Source: Enterobacter mori (GTDB taxonomy: Bacteria; Pseudomonadota; Gammaproteobacteria; Enterobacterales; Enterobacteriaceae). From it: 64,000 nucleotides of DNA. Of the stretch, positions 11,380 to 20,485 are shown piece by piece; within the stretch, counting starts at the first letter, position 1; every line of letters starts with the position of its first letter. The DNA lies in NCBI RefSeq assembly GCF_025244905.1, contig NZ_CP104285.1:434001-498000 (forward strand), in the 5' to 3' direction. The notes beneath the pieces were generated by a model. That model was given only the letters and a program-made list of their open reading frames with translations, was not told where the DNA came from and searched no databases. A program made the translations under genes and the position numbers.

Positions 11380-13029
11380 ATGTTTAAACGTATAAAAGTC
11401 ATTACCCTTCTGATTTCGGTGCTGCTTGTGCTCGGCATCATGCAGCTGATCTCTGCCGGCATTTTCATCAATGCGCTGAATAACGATAAAGAGAACTTCA
11501 CCGTTTCTCAGCTTTCCAGCCAGAACGTTGCGGAATTTACCGACGCCTGGATTAGCCTGAATCAGGCGCGCGTGACGCTGAACCGCGGTATGCTGCGCCT
11601 GCAAAGCAGCATGGCGTCGCAGATTAACGGCGGTCAGCTGAACGAGCTGGTTAATACCGCAAAAAATCTGCTGGCCGATGCACAGGTCCATTACGATAAA
11701 TACTATGCTCTGCCGAATACCCCGGGTCTGGATGAGAACCTGGCCGATCGGCTGGAAGAGCAGTACCGCATTTACTCTTCTACCCTTACGCAAATGAACG
11801 TGCTGCTGGGCCAGGGCAACCTGGAAGATATGTTCAAACAAAATGCCGAACAGAAGCAGACGGCAATGCAAAAGGTCTATCGCGAGTGGCGCGAGGCACA
11901 GGCTGCGCTCACCAGTAAAGGCATTCAGGATAACGAAAGCGACTATAAGCGCATCCTGTGGATCCTTTCTGCCGTCATGATTCTCGTCATTGCGGTGATT
12001 ATCTCCAGTTGGATTGCGATGCGCCGCGTGCTGCTGCTGCCTCTGGAGGACGTCATCAACCATATCCGCGCCATCGCTGCAGGGGATTTGACCCAGCCGA
12101 TTCAGGCACAGGGTAAAAACGAAATGGCGATCCTGGCCCGCAACGTTCAGGAGATGCAAACGTCGCTGGCGAACACCGTCGGCGTGGTACGTGAAGGCGC
12201 AGATACCATCTATACCGGCGCGGGCGAAATTTCTGCCGGCAGCAACGATCTCTCTTCCCGGACCGAGCAGCAGGCCGCGTCTCTGGAAGAGACCGCTGCC
12301 AGCATGGAACAGCTGACCGCCACCGTGAAGCAGAACGCCGATAACGCGCGTCAGGCTTCCCGTCTTGCGCTGGACGCCTCCTCAACGGCGAAGAAAGGCG
12401 GCAACGTGGTGGAAGGCGTGGTGCGTACAATGGACGAAATCGCCACCAGCTCCAGTAAAATTGCGCAAATTACTAACGTGATCGACGGTATTGCCTTCCA
12501 GACGAACATCCTGGCGCTGAACGCGGCGGTGGAAGCGGCGCGCGCGGGCGAGCAGGGCCGTGGTTTTGCGGTGGTGGCAGGGGAAGTCCGTACACTCGCA
12601 CAGCGCAGCGCCCAGGCGGCGAAAGAGATCAAAGCGCTGATCGATGATTCCGGCGAGCGCGTGAACGCGGGCTCCCAGCTGGTTAACGAAGCCGGGGAGA
12701 CGATGGCAGAGATCGTCAATGCGGTCACCCGCGTCACCGACATCATGGGTGAAATTGCCTCGGCCTCTGACGAGCAGAGCCGTGGTATCGATCAGGTCGG
12801 TCAGGCGGTGGCGGAGATGGACCGCGTCACCCAGCAGAACGCCTCGCTGGTTGAAGAGTCTGCGGCCGCGGCGGCGGCGCTGGAAGATCAGGCTGCACGC
12901 CTGAACGAAGCGGTGGCGGTGTTTAAAATCACCCGCAACCAGGCGGTCAAAGCGGCGCCGGTAAAAACCTATGTACCGAAGGCGCAGCCCGTAGCCGCGG
13001 CGTCTGAAGGGAACTGGGAAACGTTTTAA
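11380..13029 (+). CDS. Methyl-accepting chemotaxis protein with NWETF tail
   Basis: This 549-residue chemoreceptor has a first membrane segment at residues 8-30, a periplasmic four-helix ligand domain of the Tar/Tsr type, a second membrane segment near 190-210, a HAMP domain, and the signalling hairpin tip [20 protein letters not shown]. It ends in NWETF, the pentapeptide that tethers CheR and CheB in high-abundance receptors such as Tsr and Tar. A FliA promoter lies upstream. The ligand is not known. E. coli has no receptor at this place, so this is an addition between ytfE and ytfF. Confidence 0.93.
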   Translation: MFKRIKVITLLISVLLVLGIMQLISAGIFINALNNDKENFTVSQLSSQNVAEFTDAWISLNQARVTLNRGMLRLQSSMASQINGGQLNELVNTAKNLLADAQVHYDKYYALPNTPGLDENLADRLEEQYRIYSSTLTQMNVLLGQGNLEDMFKQNAEQKQTAMQKVYREWREAQAALTSKGIQDNESDYKRILWILSAVMILVIAVIISSWIAMRRVLLLPLEDVINHIRAIAAGDLTQPIQAQGKNEMAILARNVQEMQTSLANTVGVVREGADTIYTGAGEISAGSNDLSSRTEQQAASLEETAASMEQLTATVKQNADNARQASRLALDASSTAKKGGNVVEGVVRTMDEIATSSSKIAQITNVIDGIAFQTNILALNAAVEAARAGEQGRGFAVVAGEVRTLAQRSAQAAKEIKALIDDSGERVNAGSQLVNEAGETMAEIVNAVTRVTDIMGEIASASDEQSRGIDQVGQAVAEMDRVTQQNASLVEESAAAAAALEDQAARLNEAVAVFKITRNQAVKAAPVKTYVPKAQPVAAASEGNWETF

Positions 13030-13035
13030 GGGCTT

Positions 13036-13105
13036 GCCCGGTGGCGGCTACGCCTTACCGGGCCTACGATTTTGTAGGTCGGGTAAGCGCCAGCGCCACC
13101 CGGCA
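13036..13105. repeat. Paired REP palindrome (BIME)
   Basis: Two REP units in opposite orientation, GCCCGGTGGCGGCTACGCC and, after GTAGGTCGGGTAAGCG, CGCCACCCGGC, form a head-to-tail pair between the convergent chemoreceptor gene and ytfF. Confidence 0.85.
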
Positions 13106-13109
13106 AAAA

Positions 13110-14075
13110 TCACATCTCCGACGCCGGAACAACCCTCGGTTTTTCCGGCTTCGCTCTTACTGCAATCACCACCCCAACGACCAGCAATAAAATTCCACAG
13201 GCCGTTAACAGCGGCGGCACGCTCTGGCGCATCAGGAAGGTGTAAAGCAGCCCGGCAAGAGTTTCGAAGACAATCAGGGGCCCTAAAATTACCGTCGGCA
13301 ACTTCTGGCTGGCAATATTCCAGCACAGCGCGCCCACCCAGGAGCACAGCACCGCAATCGCCACCATCAAGCCTACAAACAACCACGGCCTTGGACCGAA
13401 GGGCTGGGCAAATTCCGGCTGTTGATAACCTAACCAGATACACGCGGCGACATACCCCACGAGCGAGACGGGCAACGTGACCAGCGCCTGCGCCGTCGCC
13501 CACATCATCGGGTGCTTATCCGGATTCTCCCGCAGCCAGCGCGCATTGCGCAGGGCATACCAGGCCCAGCACGCTACCGAGATGAATGCTAAAAGGATCC
13601 CAGAACCGTAACGCCATAAGCTGAAGTCTTCCAGGCCGTGGCTCAGCTCGGCAACGTTCACACATACCAGCCCTATGGCGGTGCATACCAGTGCAGGGGC
13701 CATTTTTGACCAGGCGAGTTTGCCATCGCGGTGGCTATAGAGCAGATTCGCGAACACAGGTATAACGACGGGTAGCGTACCGATGATCATGGTCGACACC
13801 GGCGCACCGGTGCGCTGTATCGCGCTTGCCAGGCAAACGTAATAGATGAGGTTGCCCATCATGGTCAGCGCCAGCGCGGTCAACCAGTCCTGGCGGCTGA
13901 GCTGGCGCAAGCGCGCCCGCCCCAGCCAGGCCAGAGGGAGGGCAATCAGCCCCAGCGCCAGATAACGCCCCGTGGACTGCAGTATCGCCGGGTACTCTGG
14001 CACTATTAGCGGGCCGACAAAAATCAGCCCCCACATCAAGCCTGCAAGCAGGGCATACAACACGCCGCTAATCAT
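13110..14075 (-). CDS. ytfF: EamA-family inner membrane transporter YtfF
   Basis: YtfF is a ten-segment DMT-superfamily protein of unknown substrate. The 321-residue product is the same length as E. coli YtfF, with the start MISGVLYALLAGLMWGLIFV. The ATG at 14075 is preferred to an in-frame GTG four codons upstream because it restores the E. coli length. An AraC-type regulator gene on the same strand ends 75 bases upstream, so the two may share a transcript or be functionally linked. Confidence 0.92.
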   Translation of the reverse strand: MISGVLYALLAGLMWGLIFVGPLIVPEYPAILQSTGRYLALGLIALPLAWLGRARLRQLSRQDWLTALALTMMGNLIYYVCLASAIQRTGAPVSTMIIGTLPVVIPVFANLLYSHRDGKLAWSKMAPALVCTAIGLVCVNVAELSHGLEDFSLWRYGSGILLAFISVACWAWYALRNARWLRENPDKHPMMWATAQALVTLPVSLVGYVAACIWLGYQQPEFAQPFGPRPWLFVGLMVAIAVLCSWVGALCWNIASQKLPTVILGPLIVFETLAGLLYTFLMRQSVPPLLTACGILLLVVGVVIAVRAKPEKPRVVPASEM

Positions 14076-14150
14076 TTTTCCATCCACATTGATTTACTTT
14101 GCACTCAGTGTAGGAGGGCGAAATACGTGCGTATTGTATGAGATTGCGCA

Positions 14151-14975
14151 TTAGCGCTGCGCAACCTGCTTTTGATAACGCACCGGCGTAATGCCGTAGC
14201 GGCGGGTAAAGGCGCGGGTTAAATGCGACTGATCGGTCAGCCCGGTTGCGGCAGCCACTTCGGCGGCGGGCATACCGTGAGTGAGAAACGCTTTGGCACG
14301 CCACAGGCGTATCGCCATCAGCATTTGATGCGGCGTGATGTGAAAATGGGCCTTGAACTGGCGCTGGAAATGGTACGGGCTGAGCGAGACAACGTTTGCC
14401 AGCTCGTCCAGCGTCAGAGGGTGCATATAGTTATCGTGCAGATACTCGCGGACACGTTCGAACCGGTGTGCGCCTTCCTGAATCACCGGCGCGTGATGGG
14501 CTAACGGTCGGAACGTCTCAATCAGATCCAGCAGCATTCCTTTTTGTGCCAGCGGGTCGTTCGTATGCCACAGGCCGTAAATCAGCTGACCGATTTGCAG
14601 CGAGCGCTGCGGGTCGTAGCGGGTGACGTCGCTAAACCACCAGTGACGCAGGCCGGTGACCTCTTCGAGCAGGTCGGGTTCGATATAGACCATCCGGTAG
14701 CGCCAGCCGTCAACGGTTGCGGATTCCCCGGTGTGGATCTCGTCCGGGTTCATGGTGACAACGGATTTCTCGGGGGCGAGGTGCTGGGTACCGCGATAGC
14801 GGAAGCGTTCGGCACCGGTTTCAATGGTGCCAATGCCGAAGGCTTCGTGCGTGTGAGGCTCAAAGGCGTAGTCAGAGATATGTGCGTGATAGAGTTCCAG
14901 GCCCGGCAGCTGCGCCAGATGGCGAAAGCGCGCGCTGTCTCTCTCATCAATGAACTGTTCCGGTACGCCTTGCAC
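14151..14975 (-). CDS. AraC-family transcriptional regulator
   Basis: The 274-residue protein has an N-terminal cupin-type AraC ligand domain (HTHEAFGIGTIETG, about residues 41-54) and a C-terminal double helix-turn-helix with LDELANVVSLSPYHFQRQFK and AAEVAAATGLTDQSHLTRAF. It resembles regulators found next to amino-acid or metabolite exporters. It is co-directional with and just upstream of ytfF, an EamA transporter, so control of ytfF is a reasonable inference. E. coli has no such gene here. Confidence 0.88.
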   Translation of the reverse strand: MQGVPEQFIDERDSARFRHLAQLPGLELYHAHISDYAFEPHTHEAFGIGTIETGAERFRYRGTQHLAPEKSVVTMNPDEIHTGESATVDGWRYRMVYIEPDLLEEVTGLRHWWFSDVTRYDPQRSLQIGQLIYGLWHTNDPLAQKGMLLDLIETFRPLAHHAPVIQEGAHRFERVREYLHDNYMHPLTLDELANVVSLSPYHFQRQFKAHFHITPHQMLMAIRLWRAKAFLTHGMPAAEVAAATGLTDQSHLTRAFTRRYGITPVRYQKQVAQR

Positions 14976-15056
14976 GGTGAGCCTCCTCGTGGGTCATCGC
15001 TTCATTATCAGAGATGACCTGAGGGGATGCCACAAAAAATAACCAATCCGTAACAA

Positions 15057-15905
15057 TTACAGGATGGATTTGACGCTCTCCGCCAGCGTTGTCGTTGGGC
15101 GACCGATCAGCTTGCTCAGAGTACGGCTGTCGTCGAACAGGCCGCCTTTCGATGCGCCGGTGTCTGAATCCGCCAGCATATCCGCCAGCCCGGCTGGCAG
15201 GCCAACGCCCTTCAGCGCGGCGGCAAAATCGGCTTCGCTCAGGTTCTGATATGCCACCGGCTTACCGCTCTGCTTGCTCAGTTCAGCCGCCAGTTCGCTC
15301 AGCGTCCACGCGCTGTCGCCCGCCAGTTCATACACTTTACCTGCGTGACCTTCCTCAGAAACGACTTTGGCTGCCGCCGCCGCGTAATCTGCACGGGTCG
15401 CAGAGGCGATTTTGCCTTCACCCGCAGCACCAATAAATACGCCATGCTCCAGCGCCGGCGGTGCGCTCGCCAGATAGTTTTCGGTGTACCAGCCGTTGCG
15501 CAGCAGGGCATGTGGCACGCCAGAATCTGCCAGCGCTTTCTCGGTTTGGACGTGTTCAACGTGAAGACCGAGCGGCGATTTGTCCGCATGCAGCAGGCTG
15601 GTGTAGGCAATAAACTTCACGTCTGCCGCCTTGGCGGCGTTAATCACGTTCTGATGCTGCGTGGCGCGCTGTCCCACTTCGCTGGAGGAGATCAGCAGCA
15701 GTTTATCCACGCCGTTCAGCGCAGTCGTAAACGCCGCCTGGTCCGTGTAATCCGCCTGTCGCACCACAATCCCCTGCTGGCTTAAGGCCTGAGCTTTCGC
15801 CGGGTTACGTACGATAGCCACAATCTGGTTGGCCGGTACGGTTTTCAACAGCTGTTCGATAACGAGATGGCCAAGCTGGCCGGTAGCGCCGGTAATCGCG
15901 ATCAT
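15057..15905 (-). CDS. qorB: NAD(P)H:quinone oxidoreductase QorB
   Basis: QorB (YtfG) is an NmrA-like short-chain dehydrogenase-fold enzyme that reduces quinones with NADPH. The N-terminal Rossmann motif is ITGATGQLGHLVIEQL and the product is 282 residues, close to E. coli (286). The ATG at 15905 behind AAGGAGATTC is used; upstream in-frame codons lie in the shared promoter region. It is divergent from ytfH, an HxlR regulator, and the 84-base gap holds nested inverted repeats. Confidence 0.95.
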   Translation of the reverse strand: MIAITGATGQLGHLVIEQLLKTVPANQIVAIVRNPAKAQALSQQGIVVRQADYTDQAAFTTALNGVDKLLLISSSEVGQRATQHQNVINAAKAADVKFIAYTSLLHADKSPLGLHVEHVQTEKALADSGVPHALLRNGWYTENYLASAPPALEHGVFIGAAGEGKIASATRADYAAAAAKVVSEEGHAGKVYELAGDSAWTLSELAAELSKQSGKPVAYQNLSEADFAAALKGVGLPAGLADMLADSDTGASKGGLFDDSRTLSKLIGRPTTTLAESVKSIL

Positions 15906-15929
15906 GATGAATCTCCTTCGTGTTTGTCT

Positions 15930-15977
15930 GGTGTTATGGCACACTAACACCATAACTAACTTTTAGTAAGTACGTAC
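15930..15977. promoter_or_regulatory. Nested inverted repeats between qorB and ytfH
   Basis: GGTGTTA (15930-15936) pairs with TAACACC (15945-15951), and GTTATGG (15933-15939) with CCATAAC (15950-15956). A further palindrome GTACGTAC lies at 15970-15977. These are candidate operators for the HxlR-type regulator YtfH, which would control both genes. Confidence 0.5.
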
Positions 15978-15989
15978 AAAAAGGTAAGT

Positions 15990-16376
15990 ATGAAAACACC
16001 AATACCGACGCTCAGCGAGCAAATGCGCGATGGCAATCTCTTCGCGGAACAGTGCCCTTCACGGGAGGTGCTCAAACACGTTACCAGCCGCTGGGGTGTG
16101 CTGATCCTGCTGGCCCTTCAACAGGGAACGCACCGCTTTAGCGAGCTTCGCCATAAAATGGGCGGAGTGAGTGAAAAGATGCTGTCCCAGTCGCTTCAGG
16201 CGCTGGAGCAGGACGGCTTTGTCGACCGCGTGTCGTATCCGGTTGTGCCACCGCATGTTGAATATAGCCTGACGCCGATGGGGGTTGAGGTCAGCGAGAA
16301 AGTGGCCGCGCTGGCGGACTGGATTGAGGTTAACACGCCGAAGGTGATGGCGAACCGGGACGAGCGGGCGGCGTAA
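15990..16376 (+). CDS. ytfH: HxlR-family transcriptional regulator YtfH
   Basis: The 128-residue protein is a winged-helix HxlR/DUF24 regulator: a cysteine in EQCPSREVLKHV near residue 22, then RWGVLILLALQQGTHRFSEL and VSEKMLSQSLQALEQDGFVDR, with the wing at PPHVEYSLTPMG. Family members often sense electrophiles or quinones through the N-terminal cysteine, which fits its divergent neighbour qorB. Confidence 0.93.
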   Translation: MKTPIPTLSEQMRDGNLFAEQCPSREVLKHVTSRWGVLILLALQQGTHRFSELRHKMGGVSEKMLSQSLQALEQDGFVDRVSYPVVPPHVEYSLTPMGVEVSEKVAALADWIEVNTPKVMANRDERAA

Positions 16377-16378
16377 AA

Positions 16379-16449
16379 GCCGGGTGGCGGCTTCGCCTTA
16401 CCCGGCCTACTCGAACTCGTAGGTCGGGTAAGCGAAGCGCCACCCGACA
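16379..16449. repeat. Paired REP palindrome (BIME)
   Basis: GCCGGGTGGCGGCTTCGCC and, inverted, GGCGAAGCG-type arms ending CGCCACCCGAC flank GTAGGTCGGGTAAGCG. The pair fills the gap between convergent ytfH and cpdB. Confidence 0.85.
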
Positions 16450-16458
16450 CAAACAACG

Positions 16459-18402
16459 CTACTTGCTTAGGTCTACCTGATAAATCGCGAATCCAATATC
16501 ATCCGTCGCAACCTTCTTCATCGGATACTGCGCTTTATCCTTAATAAACGCGGCTGCCTTGTCGGACGGTGAGGTTTCAAAGCGGATATCCAGCTTCGTC
16601 TCGCTGTGGATCGGTGCCAGACGCCAGTTGTTATCCACTGCCGGATGAATTTCGCCCGCTTTTTTCGACTCCGCGCCGATCCACGCCGCCAGCACCGAGC
16701 GGTTCTCGTCCGGTGAAGCAAAAGCGATGTGGCTATCGCCCGTTCCGGCAAACTTGCCGCCGTAGGCGCGGTAGTTATTGGTCACCACCAGGAAGGTGGC
16801 ATTCGGGTCGATCGCCTTGCCGTTGAAGGTCAGGTTTTTTATACGCTCGGCCTGCGGGTTAATCGCCTGGCACTCGCCGTCATATTTCGCAGGCTGGGTA
16901 ACGTCAATCTGATACTCCACGCCGTCGATCACGTCGAAGTTGTAGGTGCGGAACCCATCCCAGTTAATCAGCGACTGCGGCTTGCTGCTGTTCGGGTCAA
17001 TCTGATTAAACTGCCCGGCGGAACACTCCAGCCACTCTTTCACCTCTTTGCCCGTCGCTTTGACGACGACCAGCGTATTCGGATAAAGATAGAGATCGGC
17101 GGCGTTACGGAAGGTCAATTGGCCTTTTTCGACTTCCACGTAGCTTGCTGGGTCATTTTTGCGCCCACCCACCTTGAACGGTGCTGCGGCTGAAAGCACC
17201 GGCAGTTTTGCCAGATCCGGATCGCCCTGCACAAAGTGTTCGGCATAGGCTTTCTGCGCCATGTTGACCACCTGAACGGTCGGGTCATCCTGAACCAGCG
17301 CCAGGAAGCTGTACATGTTGTCGGCGGATTTGCCGATCGGCTTGCTGACAAATTCGCGGGTAGCGTCGTGATCGTGCTTCAGCACGTCGACCAGCTTTTT
17401 ATCTTCAGTTGCCAGAGATTTTTTAGCCGCAGCGTCGTAAATAGGACGCGCTTCGGCTTTTGACTGCGTCACCTTCCAGCTGCCACCGTCGTTATTCAGC
17501 ACCAGATCCACCACGCCAAGATGATCGCCCCACATCCCCGGCATCACCGACGGCACGCCGTTGAGCGTCCCTTTCTCGATATCTGCGCCTTTGATGCTGG
17601 CGAAATCTTTGCCCGGGAAGACTGCGTGAGCGTGGCCGAACAGGATCGCGTCAACGCCCGGCACTTCGCTCAGGTAGTAAACCGAGTTTTCTGCCATCGC
17701 CTGATACGGATCGGCGGAGAGACCCGAGTGGGCAACAACGACCACCAGATCGGCGCCTTTTTCGCGCATTTCCGGCACGTATTTGCGCGCGGTTTCGGTG
17801 ATGTCGTTGACGGTCACTTTCCCGTCGAGGTTGGCTTTATCCCACGTCATGATCTGTGGTGGCACAAAACCGATATAGCCAATCTTCAGCGTCTGCTTTT
17901 TACCTTCGCTGTCGACAACGTCAGTCTCTTTAATCAGATAAGGGGTAAAGAGCGGCTTTTTGGTCTTAACGTCGATGATATTGGCGTTAACGTACGGGAA
18001 TGTCGCACCGGCCAGCGCATCGTGCAGGTATGTCAGACCATAGTTAAATTCGTGGTTGCCGAGGTTGCCGACGGTGTAATCCAGGGTGTTCATCGCCTTG
18101 TAGACGGGATGGATTTCGCCCTTTTTCAGCCCTTTCGCGGCCATGTAATCGCCCAATGGGCTACCCTGAATTAAATCCCCGTTATCGACCAGCACGCTGT
18201 TTTTCACTTCACCGCGGGCGGCGTTAATCAAACTTGCTGTGCGTACCAGTCCGAATTTTTCGGTAGGCGTATCTTTGTAGTAATCGAAGTCCATCATGTT
18301 ACTGTGAAGATCGGTCGTTTCCAGAATACGAAGATCCACCGTTGCCGCCTGAACGCTGGCGGCCACCAACGTCGCCAGGAGCGTTGCGCTAAACTTAATC
18401 AT
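16459..18402 (-). CDS. cpdB: Periplasmic 2',3'-cyclic-nucleotide 2'-phosphodiesterase/3'-nucleotidase
   Basis: CpdB degrades 2',3'-cyclic nucleotides and 3'-nucleotides in the periplasm. The 647-residue product starts with a signal peptide ([19 protein letters not shown]), then a calcineurin-like metallophosphatase domain with [29 protein letters not shown] and GHAHAVFPG metal motifs, then a 5'-nucleotidase C-terminal domain with the substrate-stacking [13 protein letters not shown] region. The ATG at 18402 gives exactly the E. coli length. It is divergent from cysQ. Confidence 0.97.
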   Translation of the reverse strand: MIKFSATLLATLVAASVQAATVDLRILETTDLHSNMMDFDYYKDTPTEKFGLVRTASLINAARGEVKNSVLVDNGDLIQGSPLGDYMAAKGLKKGEIHPVYKAMNTLDYTVGNLGNHEFNYGLTYLHDALAGATFPYVNANIIDVKTKKPLFTPYLIKETDVVDSEGKKQTLKIGYIGFVPPQIMTWDKANLDGKVTVNDITETARKYVPEMREKGADLVVVVAHSGLSADPYQAMAENSVYYLSEVPGVDAILFGHAHAVFPGKDFASIKGADIEKGTLNGVPSVMPGMWGDHLGVVDLVLNNDGGSWKVTQSKAEARPIYDAAAKKSLATEDKKLVDVLKHDHDATREFVSKPIGKSADNMYSFLALVQDDPTVQVVNMAQKAYAEHFVQGDPDLAKLPVLSAAAPFKVGGRKNDPASYVEVEKGQLTFRNAADLYLYPNTLVVVKATGKEVKEWLECSAGQFNQIDPNSSKPQSLINWDGFRTYNFDVIDGVEYQIDVTQPAKYDGECQAINPQAERIKNLTFNGKAIDPNATFLVVTNNYRAYGGKFAGTGDSHIAFASPDENRSVLAAWIGAESKKAGEIHPAVDNNWRLAPIHSETKLDIRFETSPSDKAAAFIKDKAQYPMKKVATDDIGFAIYQVDLSK

Positions 18403-18592
18403 CAGAAGAGTCCTTTTTTCGATCCAAGCCACAAAAGATTATGTATGTATATCGCGTTGCTTACAGAAGTGTGAATCCTGCCAGAAATAAGGGTAGTGAA
18501 ACCGGAATTGCTTCACAGATAGCAGAATTGTTCGCATTACGATATAAATAAAACAACGAGTTATGACCACTGCGTTAATGAAGAGGTGGAGA

Positions 18593-19333
18593 ATGTTAGA
18601 TAAAATTTGTCAGCTCGCACGGGATGCGGGTGATGCCATTATGCAGGTGTACGACGGCGCGAAGCCGATGGACGTTGTCAGCAAAGCGGATGACTCCCCG
18701 GTCACGGCGGCGGATATTGCGGCGCATAAGGTGATCCTGAAAGGGCTGCAGGACTTAACGCCGGAGATCCCCGTTCTGTCTGAAGAAGCGCCGCAAGGCT
18801 GGGACGAGCGCCAGCACTGGCAGCGTTACTGGCTGGTGGATCCGCTGGATGGAACGAAAGAGTTCATCAAGCGTAACGGTGAGTTTACCGTCAACATCGC
18901 CCTGATTGAGAAGGGCAAAGCGGTGCTCGGCGTGGTTTACGCACCGGTGATGAAGGTGATGTACAGCGCCGCGGAAGGTAAGGCCTGGAAGGAAGAGTGC
19001 GGCGTGCGCAAGCAGATTCAGGTGCGTGATGCGCGTCCACCGCTGGTGGTGATTAGCCGTTCCCACAGCGACAGCGAACTGCAGGAGTATTTGCAGCAGT
19101 TGGGTGAACACCAGACGACGTCGATTGGCTCATCGCTCAAGTTCTGTCTGGTGGCGGAAGGACACGCGCAGCTTTATCCGCGATTTGGGCCAACCAACGT
19201 CTGGGACACGGCGGCAGGGCACGCGGTAGCGGCGGCGGCCGGTGCACATGTTCATGACTGGCAGGGTAAGCCGCTGGACTATACCCCGCGCGAATCATTC
19301 CTCAACCCTGGCTTCCGGGTTTCGATTTACTGA
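18593..19333 (+). CDS. cysQ: 3'(2'),5'-bisphosphate nucleotidase CysQ
   Basis: CysQ hydrolyses adenosine 3',5'-bisphosphate (pAp), the by-product of PAPS reduction, and so protects sulfate assimilation. The 246-residue inositol-monophosphatase-fold protein shows the metal motifs [24 protein letters not shown] and WDTAAGHAV. The ATG at 18593 behind GAGGTGGAGA gives the E. coli length; an upstream ATG at 18563 lacks a ribosome site. Its last 7 bases overlap the convergent ytfJ. Confidence 0.96.
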   Translation: MLDKICQLARDAGDAIMQVYDGAKPMDVVSKADDSPVTAADIAAHKVILKGLQDLTPEIPVLSEEAPQGWDERQHWQRYWLVDPLDGTKEFIKRNGEFTVNIALIEKGKAVLGVVYAPVMKVMYSAAEGKAWKEECGVRKQIQVRDARPPLVVISRSHSDSELQEYLQQLGEHQTTSIGSSLKFCLVAEGHAQLYPRFGPTNVWDTAAGHAVAAAAGAHVHDWQGKPLDYTPRESFLNPGFRVSIY

Positions 19334-19884
19334 GCCAGCAGCTTGTGCAGCAGAGCAACCACCTGCTGCACTTCTTCCTGTGTTAATCCGCCGTCCTTCA
19401 CCCACTGCACGCGTCCCTCTTTATCGAGCACCACAATCGCAGAGCTCTCTTCGTCGAGCTGCCACGCCTTACGCGTCACGCCGTTGCTGTCGACAATAAA
19501 TTGCGACCACGGGTAGAGCTTTTTGTTGCTCTCCAGGCTTGAGCGCACAAACATGCCGGAGCCGGGGATGGCATCGTCGGTGTTCACAATGGTGGTGGTC
19601 TGGTAACGATCGTGCGGGAATTTTGCGGCCTTGATCGCTTCCACCAGGGTGGCATTTTTCTCTTTCGCAGATGTACGACCGGCAATATGTTGTACAACTC
19701 TCACTTTGCCCGCGAGCTGCGCGCTATTCCAGGCTTTATAGCTAAACTTATCATTGTCGAGAATCAATTCTCCCCGGTCAGCAATGCCGACTGGCGGTAC
19801 GCGTTGTCCTTTTTCAATAGTGTGAGCGCAAGCCCACAGGGGCAGCAGCAGGCAGGCTGCTGCAAGGATATTACGTAGGGTCAT
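19327..19884 (-). CDS. ytfJ: Thioredoxin-like periplasmic protein YtfJ
   Basis: The 185-residue product has a signal peptide ([20 protein letters not shown]) and a thioredoxin-fold domain ([19 protein letters not shown], later [20 protein letters not shown]). The usual CxxC active site is absent: GRTSAKEK stands in its place. Function is unknown in the family. It overlaps convergent cysQ by 7 bases. Length agrees with E. coli (184). Confidence 0.9.
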   Translation of the reverse strand: MTLRNILAAACLLLPLWACAHTIEKGQRVPPVGIADRGELILDNDKFSYKAWNSAQLAGKVRVVQHIAGRTSAKEKNATLVEAIKAAKFPHDRYQTTTIVNTDDAIPGSGMFVRSSLESNKKLYPWSQFIVDSNGVTRKAWQLDEESSAIVVLDKEGRVQWVKDGGLTQEEVQQVVALLHKLLAQ

Positions 19885-20208
19885 GGTGTTTCCTTATTGT
19901 TAGCAGGTGATCCGACCACTTGGTCTTACGCTTTTAATCATAAGTGCGATCAATGGGGTTTTCCCGCAATCCCGATGCCAGTTTGCGGGTGAACGCACAT
20001 ATCCATGAAAAAACGACGGCTTATACTGCCCTGAGTCACGGTTTGCAAAGATTATTCTGAATAATTGTAATCAAACGGTAAATAAACTTATGCACACTGG
20101 GTAACAACGTAGTTCTGGTCTATAGTCATTGGGCAATAAAATTTGCGCTCAGAACAGTCGGGCTGATTGTGGCACCGCAAGAGCGTATGATTCGCAGGAG
20201 ATACAAGA
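19885..20208. other. Intergenic region ytfJ-ytfK
   Basis: This 324-base gap holds the divergent promoters of ytfJ and ytfK. TATAGT at 20121-20126 lies about 80 bases before ytfK and is the best -10 for it; no good -35 is seen 17 bases upstream, so an activator is likely. I see no gene or stable RNA. Confidence 0.4.
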
Positions 20209-20415
20209 ATGAAAATTTTCCAACGCTACAACCCGCTTCAGGTGGCGAAGTACGTGAAGATCCTGTTCCGAGGACGGTTGTATATCAAGGATGTTGGCGC
20301 TTTTGAATTTGATAAGGGCAAAATCCTTATCCCAAAAGTGAAGGATAAACAGCACCTGTCTGTGATGTCCGAAGTCAACCGTCAGGTTATGCGTCTGCAA
20401 ACTGAGATGGCTTAA
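20209..20415 (+). CDS. ytfK: DUF1107 stress-response protein YtfK
   Basis: YtfK is a 68-residue DUF1107 protein; in E. coli it promotes the stringent response by stimulating SpoT synthetase under phosphate or fatty acid limitation. The sequence [20 protein letters not shown] is nearly identical to the E. coli protein, and length is the same. It is monocistronic, with a good AGGAGATACAAG ribosome site, and convergent with ytfL. Confidence 0.95.
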   Translation: MKIFQRYNPLQVAKYVKILFRGRLYIKDVGAFEFDKGKILIPKVKDKQHLSVMSEVNRQVMRLQTEMA

Positions 20416-20435
20416 CCAACGTGCTATGCAGTAGT

Positions 20436-20463
20436 TAAAAAGACGGCTCCCAATGGGAGCCGT
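20436..20463 (-). terminator. Terminator between ytfK and ytfL
   Basis: ACGGCTCCC-aat-GGGAGCCGT (20443-20463) is followed on the minus strand by a five-T run, so it ends ytfL; it may also stop ytfK. Confidence 0.85.
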
Positions 20464-20485
20464 TGATGTATGTGGGGCAGGGACT

